Below are positions 7,569 through 14,887 of a DNA stretch of 18,102 nt, piece by piece (the first letter of the stretch is position 1; the number at the start of each line of letters is the position of its first letter). Below the pieces are notes generated by a model, which ran no database searches, was not told where the DNA came from, and saw nothing but the letters and a program-made list of their open reading frames with translations. This DNA comes from Caldisericota bacterium (GTDB taxonomy: Bacteria > CAIJMQ01 > JAADFP01), in NCBI GenBank assembly GCA_013152825.1, contig JAADFP010000005.1, positions 1-18,102 on the forward strand, in the 5' to 3' direction. The position numbers and the translations under genes were made by a program.

Positions 7569-8717
7569 GTGAAGGCTTCTGGATTAATTATTGGCCTTTT
7601 CTTCCCGTTCTTGATACTTTTTTCTTCCGGGAAGCCACGGAAGCCACTTCCCGGGGGCCAAGTAGTAGAAATACTTACCCATCGCTATTCTCAAATCTCT
7701 ACCTACCAGGGCATCTGGGAAATTTCTCAGATTACCAGGATGGGAGACGTGCAGGTTATCCAGCGAGAAAAAGAATGGATAATGCTGGAGAAGCCGGATA
7801 AGCTGTTTATTTTAACGAAAAATTCCTCTCAAAACCGAGCACTTATCTGCAATGGTGGGCGTGCCTGGATTTACAATTACGCAAAGGGGGAATATGCAGA
7901 GCTACAGGCAGGGATGGAAGAATCGGTAAGAAAACTTGTTTCCTCAACCTTTGCCTCCTTCCTCATGAAATTTCTATTCTTTTCAGAAGAGGGGTTTTTA
8001 GAAGAATTAAAAGAAAGGGGGCAGGTTGTAGAAGGAGAGCAGTTCTACAGCCTGAATGCATTTGTGGATAAGGAGTTAAAGATGGAAATAAAAGTGGATA
8101 AAGGGGATATTTCCCTGAAAGAAGTTAGCCTGAGCTGGGAAAGAAATGGCTATGGGTTCCAACTCATAGGAAAGTTTTCGCAGGTCCAGCTAAACCAAAA
8201 AATTCCTGCCCGTAGTTTTCTATTTGAACCTACACCGGAGATGAAAAAGATAAAAGCAGAAGACATGGGCGGTAAGGCTTCCTGGAGAGGTAAAGTAGCC
8301 AGGAATTTTTCGCTCAAAACTCTTAAGGGAGAAATGGTGTCCCTCGAAGATTTCAGGGGCAAGGTGGTTATTATTGATTTCTGGGCTCTTTTCTGCGGTC
8401 CATGTAAAAAAGAGATTCCACAGCTGGAGAAGATTTACCGGGATTTCAAAAGTAGTGACTTAGTGGTGCTGGGGATCACTGCGCCGGTAATGCAGGAGGA
8501 TGAGGAAAAGGAAGTACGGGAGTATCTTGAGAACACGGGAATTACTTTTCCTGTCCTCTGGGATAAAGACAGCGAGGTTTTTTCTGCCTACCGGGTAGAG
8601 GCTATTCCCAGAACTTTGCTTGTGGATAGAGAAGGTGTGGTGAGGGAGGACCTTACTGGCTTGCAAGCGGAAGGTAAAATCCGGATGCTCTTGTATCTGC
8701 TGGGAATAAGGAGGTAA
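7569..8717 (+). CDS. Exported LolA-like domain fused to a TlpA-type thioredoxin
   Basis: A 382-residue protein with a likely Sec signal peptide: basic residue at 2, hydrophobic stretch at about 6-18. Residues about 30-225 look like an outer-membrane lipoprotein-sorting (LolA/LolB-like) beta fold: TYQGIWEISQI, then WIMLEKPDKLFIL, then repeated beta-strand-like segments ending in SFLFEPTPEM. Residues about 245-382 are a TlpA/ResA-type thioredoxin: VIIDFWALFCGPCKKEIPQL carries the redox pair Cys276 and Cys279, and EAIPRTLLVDREG supplies the cis-proline. It probably acts as a periplasmic thiol-disulfide protein whose partner is recognised by the LolA-like part; that link is inferred. The GTG start is the only usable one after an in-frame TGA at 7551-7553, and it lies 9 nt past the -10 box. 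The next gene starts 2 nt after the stop. Confidence 0.85.
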   Translation: MKASGLIIGLFFPFLILFSSGKPRKPLPGGQVVEILTHRYSQISTYQGIWEISQITRMGDVQVIQREKEWIMLEKPDKLFILTKNSSQNRALICNGGRAWIYNYAKGEYAELQAGMEESVRKLVSSTFASFLMKFLFFSEEGFLEELKERGQVVEGEQFYSLNAFVDKELKMEIKVDKGDISLKEVSLSWERNGYGFQLIGKFSQVQLNQKIPARSFLFEPTPEMKKIKAEDMGGKASWRGKVARNFSLKTLKGEMVSLEDFRGKVVIIDFWALFCGPCKKEIPQLEKIYRDFKSSDLVVLGITAPVMQEDEEKEVREYLENTGITFPVLWDKDSEVFSAYRVEAIPRTLLVDREGVVREDLTGLQAEGKIRMLLYLLGIRR

Positions 8718-8719
8718 AC

Positions 8720-11700
8720 ATGAGGAAGGCATTTTTATTATGTTCTGTTCTCTTTCTTTTCACTCTTCCCATTTTCTCTCAATCAGGACACGTGGCTATG
8801 ATAAATCAGAAAGAAGGAAGTGTATTAATCCAGATAGAAGGAGTTAAGGTGGGAGATACCCTGTGCGTACTGAGAGAGAAGGGAAAACCAGTGAAAATCA
8901 GGGTGGAAGAGTGCCTGGGAGCTATTGGCTGTATAGCCAAAGTAATACCGCCAGCTGATCTATCTGCCATAAGAATAGGAGATAAGGTTATACGGGCGGG
9001 AGAGAAAGTGGAAAAGGAGAAGGACACCAGGACACTCTCCGACGTTAAAAAGATTTTGCCTGTTATACAGGCAAGGCTGCAGAAATGCAAAGATTACCAG
9101 GGAAAAATCTCCCTCCTGTTTTTCCAGGAGGGAATGGAGACAAAAATTCAAAGTTCAGTATGGTTTAAGCAACCAGATAAGTATCGGCTGGAGATGGATA
9201 TGGGGTCCGAGGGGAAGATGACTATGGTAATGGAAGGCAACAGGATGACCCAGGAAATCAAGCGGGCAGGGAAAAGTATGTATATGAAATGGGACATGGA
9301 AAAAACGAAATCCCTGGGGCTGAGTTCACAGGAGGAGTTTTTACCTCTTTCCCCCGCCGAATTACTTAAAAGTTTGGAGAAATCCTCCCAGCTCAGGCTA
9401 CGCGGCGAGGAAAATTTGATAGGGAGAAATTGCTGGGTCCTGGAGGGAAAGGCAGAGGAAGGGGGTATAAAAAAATCTTTTCGCTGGTGGATGGATAAAG
9501 AATACGGTCTCCCGCTTAAAATGGAGGATTACGATGAGCAGGGAAAGCTTATCCAGCAAACAGCATTTGTAGAAATAAAAATAAATAGCGGGGTTTCTCC
9601 CTCAGTCTTCTCCCTGAATATTCCCGAGGGAGCAGAAGTGATAGACCTGGCTAAACTTATGGAAGAGTATCCATCCGTTCCCAAAAACCTCAAAGAAGTA
9701 AGGGAGAGCATAAAGATCCCTCCTCCTCCGGAGAAAAGTCTTCTTGTCTCCAACTTTGCGGGAAAGGGCATAGAGACGGGAATATGTTATGGCTTTTCCA
9801 GAATGTTGGCCCTGCATCTTCACTATGCATCCCACGAATTGATGTACCAGCCCACAGATTCCCGTTTTTCCCAGGTATTGAAAGAGGATGGCTATGAAAA
9901 AACCTACGCTCCCTCCCGCGCAGAAAACAAGGGATTCGGAAAAAGGATGGGGATTAGGTACATCCTGGGTGGCGAGATCGAGAAAGATGGGAAAAGCATA
10001 GTACTGCGAGCTTATCTTCTGGACAGAGTCTCGGGAAAAGAAGATAAATTTGTCTTCAAGGGTCCCCTGAAGGAATTACCTTCCCTGGGAAGCAAACTTT
10101 CTCTGGAAGTGGCCCAAAAAATAGGAGTGGAGGTTACTCCGGAAATAGAGAAATGGCTTGCACGGCCTCTCACCGCCTCCTGGAAAGAGTTTGAAATAGT
10201 CAGTGGAACTTTTGTCTCTGATAATGATGAGAAAGATATAAAAATACTGAAAAAAGCGCTGAGGAAGTTCCCCCGTTCCTACCAGGTCTACATGCAGTTA
10301 ATCCTTAAAACTGTAGATACGCAAAAATACGAGGAATGTGTAACCCTCTGCGACAAAATGCTAAAGATATTCCCGGCCCATTCTCGCATTCGTCTGATTC
10401 GGGCCACGAGCCTAACTCATTTGCCGAAAAGGGCAGAAGAAGGAATAAAAGAGTTGGTAAAACTTACCCGGGAAGAACCCCAATACATTTATCCCTATAT
10501 GAACCTCTCTTGCATATTCAAAGAACTTGGAAGGGACCAGGAGGCGGTAGAATGGGGAAAGAAAGCAGTAGCAGTAAATCCAGCCTCTGCGGAAGCAAGG
10601 CTGCTGCTTGCCCGCACCTACTTTGCCATGGGTCTCAATGCCCGGGCAGGTGCTTTCCCCAAATATCTTTCCCCTGAAAAGAGAAAACTGTTTTCCCTGG
10701 GGGTAACCAAGGCGAAAGAGGAAGCAGAGTATGCCATAGCCATTGATCCCAGGTACTACTGTGCCTATGGGTTCCTTATAAAAGCTTATCGGGAGAACGG
10801 GCTTACCCATCTGGGAGAGGAGGCCTTCGAGATTGCCCACCGGGGTCACCCCGAGATGATAATCAACTATGCCCGCCTGGCCGACCTTTATCGCTTTGGT
10901 TATGACTATAATCCACAGAAGCAGTATGCCGCACTGGAAAGAGCCATAAAGGAGAACCCGGATAATCCCTGGGGCTACTTTTTCTATGTTGATACCTTGT
11001 ACCGTGAGATTTCCATAAAGAAACGGGGAGAACCGATAAAAATAGATATCCAGGAGCATAAAAAGAAAATAAAAGAATTGAACAGTAAAGGCTACAAAGT
11101 TATGGAAAAAAAGATAAAGGAACATCCTGATGAGGTAGACAATTACCGTTATTACGCGGAAAGAATTTTGAGAGACCTGGAGAGGGAAAAAAAGGATGGA
11201 ATAGGAGTGATTGACACATATAGCCAGACAAGAAAAATGGTAGAGATAGCAGAAGCTGGAGCACGGGTAAGTAACTTTAAAGATAAGACTCTTCTCAGGC
11301 TTGCTGCAGAGGGATATACCTGGACAATGGATTTCCACAAGGCTATTGACCTTTCTCAGAAAGCATTAAAAATTGACCCCGATTACTACGAGGCGTTGCA
11401 AACCATAGTGGATGCCTACTGCAGTTTGAGAAATTTTGGGCCTGCTTTACCCTTTATAAAAAGAATGATTGAATTAAAACCTCTGGAAGGACTTCCCTAT
11501 GCCCGGCTGGGCTTTGCCAACCAGAGCCTGGGCCTGCGCAAGACCTTACCCGTGTATCAGACTGCCATAGCCAAATTAAACCAGGAGATAGAAAGAGACC
11601 CTTATGCGAAAAACCCGTATCTTCTCCTCTCCTACGTTTATACCACCATGGGAGATAGAAAGAAAGCACAAGAGGTGTACAAAAGAGCAATTAAGGCACT

Positions 11701-11875
11701 TGAGGAAAGGATTAAGAAAGACTCTGAAGAACTTTTTCCCTACCGCGGGATGGGTTTTTTCTATGAGAAGTTAGGAAACAGGAAAAAGGCAATAGAATAC
11801 TATCGTAAAGCGTTACGTCTTGATCCTTACGATTACTACGTAAAAAAACGATTAGAAGAATTGACAAAAAAGTGA
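8720..11875 (+). CDS. Large exported LolA-like/TPR-repeat protein
   Basis: A 1051-residue protein with a clear signal peptide (MRKAFLLCSVLFLFTLPIFS, predicted cleavage near 20-22, no lipobox cysteine). Residues about 23-95 form a small beta-rich module (VLIQIEGVKVGDTL, then IRIGDKVIRAGE). Residues about 105-310 resemble the LolA-type sorting fold of the upstream protein (DYQGKISLLF, WFKQPDKYRLEM). Residues about 340-490 contain ILGGEIEKDGKSIVLRAYLLD, reminiscent of the TolB/FlgO-like N-terminal fold that compiles variable secreted or enzyme complexes. From about 505 onward come TPR-like helix pairs, clearest near the end (YRGMGFFYEKLGNRKKAIEYY, NPYLLLSYVYTTMGDRKKAQ). AAGGAGG at 8708-8714 gives a strong ribosome binding site. 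It is likely an envelope scaffold co-expressed with the LolA-thioredoxin protein. I do not recognise a named family with this full architecture. Confidence 0.82.
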   Translation: MRKAFLLCSVLFLFTLPIFSQSGHVAMINQKEGSVLIQIEGVKVGDTLCVLREKGKPVKIRVEECLGAIGCIAKVIPPADLSAIRIGDKVIRAGEKVEKEKDTRTLSDVKKILPVIQARLQKCKDYQGKISLLFFQEGMETKIQSSVWFKQPDKYRLEMDMGSEGKMTMVMEGNRMTQEIKRAGKSMYMKWDMEKTKSLGLSSQEEFLPLSPAELLKSLEKSSQLRLRGEENLIGRNCWVLEGKAEEGGIKKSFRWWMDKEYGLPLKMEDYDEQGKLIQQTAFVEIKINSGVSPSVFSLNIPEGAEVIDLAKLMEEYPSVPKNLKEVRESIKIPPPPEKSLLVSNFAGKGIETGICYGFSRMLALHLHYASHELMYQPTDSRFSQVLKEDGYEKTYAPSRAENKGFGKRMGIRYILGGEIEKDGKSIVLRAYLLDRVSGKEDKFVFKGPLKELPSLGSKLSLEVAQKIGVEVTPEIEKWLARPLTASWKEFEIVSGTFVSDNDEKDIKILKKALRKFPRSYQVYMQLILKTVDTQKYEECVTLCDKMLKIFPAHSRIRLIRATSLTHLPKRAEEGIKELVKLTREEPQYIYPYMNLSCIFKELGRDQEAVEWGKKAVAVNPASAEARLLLARTYFAMGLNARAGAFPKYLSPEKRKLFSLGVTKAKEEAEYAIAIDPRYYCAYGFLIKAYRENGLTHLGEEAFEIAHRGHPEMIINYARLADLYRFGYDYNPQKQYAALERAIKENPDNPWGYFFYVDTLYREISIKKRGEPIKIDIQEHKKKIKELNSKGYKVMEKKIKEHPDEVDNYRYYAERILRDLEREKKDGIGVIDTYSQTRKMVEIAEAGARVSNFKDKTLLRLAAEGYTWTMDFHKAIDLSQKALKIDPDYYEALQTIVDAYCSLRNFGPALPFIKRMIELKPLEGLPYARLGFANQSLGLRKTLPVYQTAIAKLNQEIERDPYAKNPYLLLSYVYTTMGDRKKAQEVYKRAIKALEERIKKDSEELFPYRGMGFFYEKLGNRKKAIEYYRKALRLDPYDYYVKKRLEELTKK

Positions 11876-11928
11876 CTTCCTTTGGGGCTAAAAATCGCAT
11901 TAGGTCCTATTAAATTCTGGGGTAAGCC

Positions 11929-11956
11929 TCTGTATGATTTAATCTGTATGATTTAA
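11929..11956. repeat. Perfect 14-bp tandem duplication
   Basis: TCTGTATGATTTAA occurs twice head to tail with no mismatch (11929-11942, 11943-11956). The unit length is twice seven, in line with the 7-bp periodicity of repeats elsewhere in this window, though that may be chance. Confidence 0.9.
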
Positions 11957-12009
11957 AATGTGGGATAGACTGCATCTTTTGTTAAATTGATATAGTAAAG
12001 GGGATAGAG

Positions 12010-12035
12010 CCTATTCCGATGTATATCGGGATTGG
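12010..12035. repeat. Imperfect inverted repeat
   Basis: CCTATTCCGAT pairs with ATCGGGATTGG around the 4-nt loop GTAT: eleven positions with one T-T mismatch and one wobble. There is no adjacent T-run, so it is a hairpin of unknown role, possibly a bidirectional transcription barrier or a dispersed repeat. Confidence 0.55.
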
Positions 12036-12061
12036 GCAGGCGGGTGTCCAGGAGAGTAGGC

Positions 12062-12079
12062 AAGCAGTGTTCACTGCTT
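12062..12079. repeat. Perfect 8-bp palindromic hairpin just past the trpB stop
   Basis: AAGCAGTG and CACTGCTT are exact inverted copies separated by TT. The hairpin begins 2 nt beyond the trpB stop codon. No T-run follows on either strand, so it is not a classic intrinsic terminator, but it could shield the 3' end of the trp transcript. Confidence 0.65.
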
Positions 12080-12080
12080 A

Positions 12081-13262
12081 CTATTTCCCCACATACTCCC
12101 TGACAATTTCCAGGTCCTTATCCCCTCTTCCGGAGAGGTTTACTATGATGATTTTGTCTTTGCTGAGCCGGGAGGATAGTTTCATGGCATAGGCCAGGGC
12201 ATGGGCACTTTCCAGGGCCGGGATTATACCTTCCACTTCCGAGACGGTATGGAAGGCTTCAATGGCTTCCTGGTCAGTTACCGCGGTATACTCGGCGGTG
12301 CGGGTGTCTTTAAAATAAGAATGTTCAGGTCCTACTCCCGGATAGTCCAGCCCGGGAGCTACAGAATGAGTCTCTATTATCTGTCCATCTTTATCCTGCA
12401 ATAGGTAGGAAAAGGCTCCGTGCAGGACTCCCGGCGTACCTTTTACCAGCGTGGCGGCATGTTTAAGCGTGTCTACTCCGTATCCACCTGCCTCTACGCC
12501 TATAATTTTCACTTTGTCCTGGCGGAAGGGATAGAAGAGGCCTATGGAATTACTGCCTCCTCCCACGCAGGCAATGAGGTAATCAGGAAGTCTTCCTTCT
12601 TTTGATAGAATTTGCCGCTTTGCTTCCCTGCCTATTACCGCCTGGAAATCTCTCACCAGCAGGGGATAAGGGTGAGGCCCTACCACGGAACCAATGAGGT
12701 AATGGGTGGTTTTGACATTGGTTACCCAGTCTCTGATTGCTTCGTTGATAGCATCTTTGAGGGTTTTGCTGCCGGAAGAAACCGGCACTACCTTGGCACC
12801 CAGAAGCTCCATGCGGAAAACATTCATTTTCTGTCTTTCTATATCCACCTCGCCCATGTAAACCAGGCATTCCATACCCAGGAGAGCACAAACCGTGGCC
12901 GTAGCCACTCCGTGCTGTCCCGCACCGGTTTCTGCGATAATTCTTTTTTTACCCATGCGCCGTGCCAGGAGTACCTGTCCCAGGGTGTTATTTATCTTGT
13001 GCGCACCGGTATGGAGGAGGTCTTCTCTTTTAAGGTAGATTTTTGCTCCACCGATTTTCTGGCTGATTCTTTCCGCGAAATACAAGGGGGTAGGCCTTCC
13101 GGCGTATTCACGCAGGTAGTAATTTAACTCTTTCCTGAATTCCTTATCTTTTCTTGCCGCCAGATAAGCCGACTCAAGCTCCTCCAGCAAAGGAATCAGG
13201 GTTTCAGGGACAAATTTTCCCCCGAATTTACCGAATCTTCCCTTTTTATCAGGATATTTCAT
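12081..13262 (-). CDS. trpB: Tryptophan synthase beta chain
   Basis: A 393-residue PLP enzyme that condenses indole with serine to give tryptophan. The start is the family-typical GRFGKFGGKFVPETL (9-23). The cofactor lysine is Lys89 in GAHKINNTLGQ (86-96), the catalytic Glu111 lies in AETGAGQHG (110-118), and the phosphate-binding GGGSNS is at 234-239. Length and motifs fit the classic TrpB (TrpB1), which normally pairs with TrpA, rather than the longer stand-alone TrpB2. The ATG at 13262 lies inside the 3' end of trpF (14-nt overlap), with AAGGAG 7 nt upstream. It is the last trp gene of the run; no trpA follows, so indole must come from a TrpA encoded elsewhere or from another source. Confidence 0.97.
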   Translation of the reverse strand: MKYPDKKGRFGKFGGKFVPETLIPLLEELESAYLAARKDKEFRKELNYYLREYAGRPTPLYFAERISQKIGGAKIYLKREDLLHTGAHKINNTLGQVLLARRMGKKRIIAETGAGQHGVATATVCALLGMECLVYMGEVDIERQKMNVFRMELLGAKVVPVSSGSKTLKDAINEAIRDWVTNVKTTHYLIGSVVGPHPYPLLVRDFQAVIGREAKRQILSKEGRLPDYLIACVGGGSNSIGLFYPFRQDKVKIIGVEAGGYGVDTLKHAATLVKGTPGVLHGAFSYLLQDKDGQIIETHSVAPGLDYPGVGPEHSYFKDTRTAEYTAVTDQEAIEAFHTVSEVEGIIPALESAHALAYAMKLSSRLSKDKIIIVNLSGRGDKDLEIVREYVGK

Positions 13263-13890
13263 TCTCCATCTCCTTTATTCTGTTTACCAGTTTTTCCATT
13301 TCTGCAAAATCTTTAATGCCCGGCTCTTTTTCCACCCCACTGGCTACATCCACTGCGTAAGGATGTACTGCTTTGATGGCTTCACATACGTTTCCCGGGT
13401 TAATGCCTCCTGCCAGGATAATGGGCACACCCAATTCTTTTGCTTTGCAGGCAATCTCCCAGTTAAAGGTTCTGCCAGTGCCACCCTTTTGCCCGGGGGT
13501 GTAGGCATCTAGGAGGAAAGCCTTAACTTTCCCGGCAAATTTTTTCATCTGCTCAATGTCTCTTTCTTCCTTTACCCGGAAAGCTTTGATAACCGGCAGG
13601 TTGAGTGCTTCTACAAATTCAGGGGTCTCCTCGCCGTGCAGCTGTACTGCATTCAGAAAAGAGAGGGCGGAAATTTCTCGTATAAGTTCCAATTTCTCAT
13701 TTACAAACACCCCGATGAGGGAAACAAAGGGAGGTAATTGCAGGGAGATTGCTTTTGCTTTTTGAGGTGCAATGTAGCGGGGGCTTCCGGGATAGAAATT
13801 AAATCCCAGCGCGTCTACGCCCAGTTCTACTGCCTTCTGGGCATCCTCCAGGCGGGTAATCCCGCAAATCTTTATTTTTATCCTTATCAT
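13249..13890 (-). CDS. trpF: Phosphoribosylanthranilate isomerase
   Basis: A 213-residue TIM-barrel enzyme of tryptophan synthesis that isomerises phosphoribosylanthranilate to CdRP. The general base Cys9 is in KIKICGITR (5-13) and the general acid Asp128 in LLDAYTPGQKGGTGRTFNW. VQLHGEE (82-88), ILAGGINPGNV and AVDVASGVE, for the phosphate site, are all present. The ATG at 13890 has GAGG on the minus strand (13902-13899) with 8-nt spacing. It is separated from trpC by a 241-bp repeat-filled gap but overlaps trpB by 14 nt, so it is probably translated together with trpB. Confidence 0.97.
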   Translation of the reverse strand: MIRIKIKICGITRLEDAQKAVELGVDALGFNFYPGSPRYIAPQKAKAISLQLPPFVSLIGVFVNEKLELIREISALSFLNAVQLHGEETPEFVEALNLPVIKAFRVKEERDIEQMKKFAGKVKAFLLDAYTPGQKGGTGRTFNWEIACKAKELGVPIILAGGINPGNVCEAIKAVHPYAVDVASGVEKEPGIKDFAEMEKLVNRIKEMENEIS

Positions 13891-14131
13891 CTTTAAAACC
13901 TCAAAATTTTTCCCGACATAGGTTGGGAAAGTTGCGAGTCACGAGTTGCCAGTTGCGAGTTACTCCCTCCAATGTATATGGTAAATCTCAAATTCCAAGC
14001 TCCAAATCCCAAACAAACTTCAACACCTAAACCCCAAACTAACTACCAAGTGACCAGGAAACTCATTAGTTCATTGCCTCCATCTACTCATCCCCAAACC
14101 AACCTAAAGTCTAAAGTCTATGGTCTACAGT
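13891..14131. repeat. Mosaic of degenerate heptanucleotide repeats between trpC and trpF
   Basis: This gap codes for nothing I can recognise. Read on the plus strand it falls into 7-bp units. One block at 13932-13959 reads TTGCGAG, TCACGAG, TTGCCAG, TTGCGAG. Another, from 13986, reads TCTCAAA, TTCCAAG, CTCCAAA, TCCCAAA and decays to about 14048. Weaker units around ACTCATT/AGTTCAT fill the middle. A block at 14106-14133 reads AAAGTCT, AAAGTCT, ATGGTCT, ACAGTCT. The last block crosses the trpC stop codon (14132-14134). Only the period, not the unit, is shared between blocks. Confidence 0.8.
13909..13930. repeat. Hairpin-forming inverted repeat upstream of trpF
   Basis: TTTCCCGAC and GTTGGGAAA pair around ATAG (nine pairs with one G-T wobble on the plus strand). 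In the trp transcript (minus strand) the same site has an A-C mismatch in the stem, leaving six outer and two inner pairs. It lies about 18 nt before the trpF start, just ahead of the ribosome binding site. Confidence 0.45.
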
Positions 14132-14887
14132 CTACCCTGCTCCTCTCAGCTCCCGCAATTTTCTCCCCGGGTGGTTGCTCCTGAGCAGAGAGGTGCCTAC
14201 TAAAACCGCGTCAAAGCCTGCTTCCTGGAGAATTTTTACCTGCCGGGATGAATGCACCCCACTTTCACTCACTTTCAGGCAATTCTTGGGCAGGAGCCTG
14301 ACCAGGTCCAGGCTTACCTTTATATCCACTTTCAGGGTATCCAGGTCCCGGTTATTTATCCCTATTATCTCACTTCCTGCTTTTAATGCTATCTCTAATT
14401 CTTTCTGGTTATGCACCTCCACCAAGGCCTCCATCCCTTTTTCCCTGGCAACAGAAAGCAAGTCTTGCAATAATTCCCGAGATAATATCCTTACAATGAG
14501 TAGCACTGCATCTGCCCCCTTTATCCATGCTTCCAGTATTTCAGAGGGATGCAGTAAAAAATCTTTCCTTAAGACAGGTAGTGAAGTCTTCGCCTTTAGC
14601 CGGGAGAGAAGCTCTATATTACCATGGAAGAAGTTTTCCTCGGTGATTACGGATATCGCACTCGCACCGTTCTCTTCGTATTCTTTAAGAATTTTTAGCG
14701 GGTCCCTTCCCTGTAGCAAATCCCCTTCAGAAGGAGAAGCGGCTTTGATTTCGGTTATAAAAGATATTTCCCCCGGCTTTTGCAGGCTTTGCCGGAAGGA
14801 AATTAGGGGTAGGTGGGCAGGTCTTTCACCCCTGATTTCAGGCAAGTTTTTCTTTTTCTTCTTTTCTATTATTTCATCAAGAATCAC
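14132..14887 (-). CDS. trpC: Indole-3-glycerol phosphate synthase
   Basis: A 251-residue TIM-barrel enzyme that converts CdRP to indole-3-glycerol phosphate. Catalytic positions are intact: Glu46 and Lys48 in EIKAASPSEGD, Lys108 in LRKDF, Glu157 in LVEVHNQ, Asn179 in GINNRDL, and Glu208-Ser209 in VSESGV. The start is GTG at 14887, overlapping the trpD stop by 4 nt (GTGA), so translation is probably coupled. The N-terminal lysine run (9-13) is common in the family. The final codons (RELRGAG) and the stop lie against a heptad-repeat block, so the C-terminus may have been trimmed or extended by repeat growth. Confidence 0.97.
   Translation of the reverse strand: MILDEIIEKKKKKNLPEIRGERPAHLPLISFRQSLQKPGEISFITEIKAASPSEGDLLQGRDPLKILKEYEENGASAISVITEENFFHGNIELLSRLKAKTSLPVLRKDFLLHPSEILEAWIKGADAVLLIVRILSRELLQDLLSVAREKGMEALVEVHNQKELEIALKAGSEIIGINNRDLDTLKVDIKVSLDLVRLLPKNCLKVSESGVHSSRQVKILQEAGFDAVLVGTSLLRSNHPGRKLRELRGAG

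Larger units (their letters stand above)
11876..12080. other. Convergent spacer between the TPR gene and trpB
   Basis: A 205-bp stretch with no credible coding frame, lying between two converging transcription units. It holds a 14-bp tandem duplication and two inverted repeats, listed separately. Read on the minus strand, it shows no recognisable start of trpA. Confidence 0.7.

Noticed and set aside
7502..7801. 99-residue frame near the promoter
   Set aside because: It overlaps the promoter and the signal peptide region of the LolA-thioredoxin gene in another frame and has no recognisable features.
10412..11338. 308-residue open frame antisense to the TPR gene
   Set aside because: It lies wholly inside a gene with clear signal peptide and TPR pattern, is rich in Phe, Tyr and Ile as antisense frames often are, and has no recognisable motif.
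12062..12079. Intrinsic terminator for trpB or the TPR gene
   Set aside because: The hairpin is perfect but no T-run follows on either strand, so it is listed only as an inverted repeat.
11876..12080. Decayed trpA remnant
   Set aside because: Reading the minus strand in all frames gives no stretch resembling the TrpA N-terminus or barrel motifs.
13932..14140. CRISPR array
   Set aside because: Units are 7 bp, degenerate and contiguous, with no spacers of 25-40 bp and no cas genes nearby.
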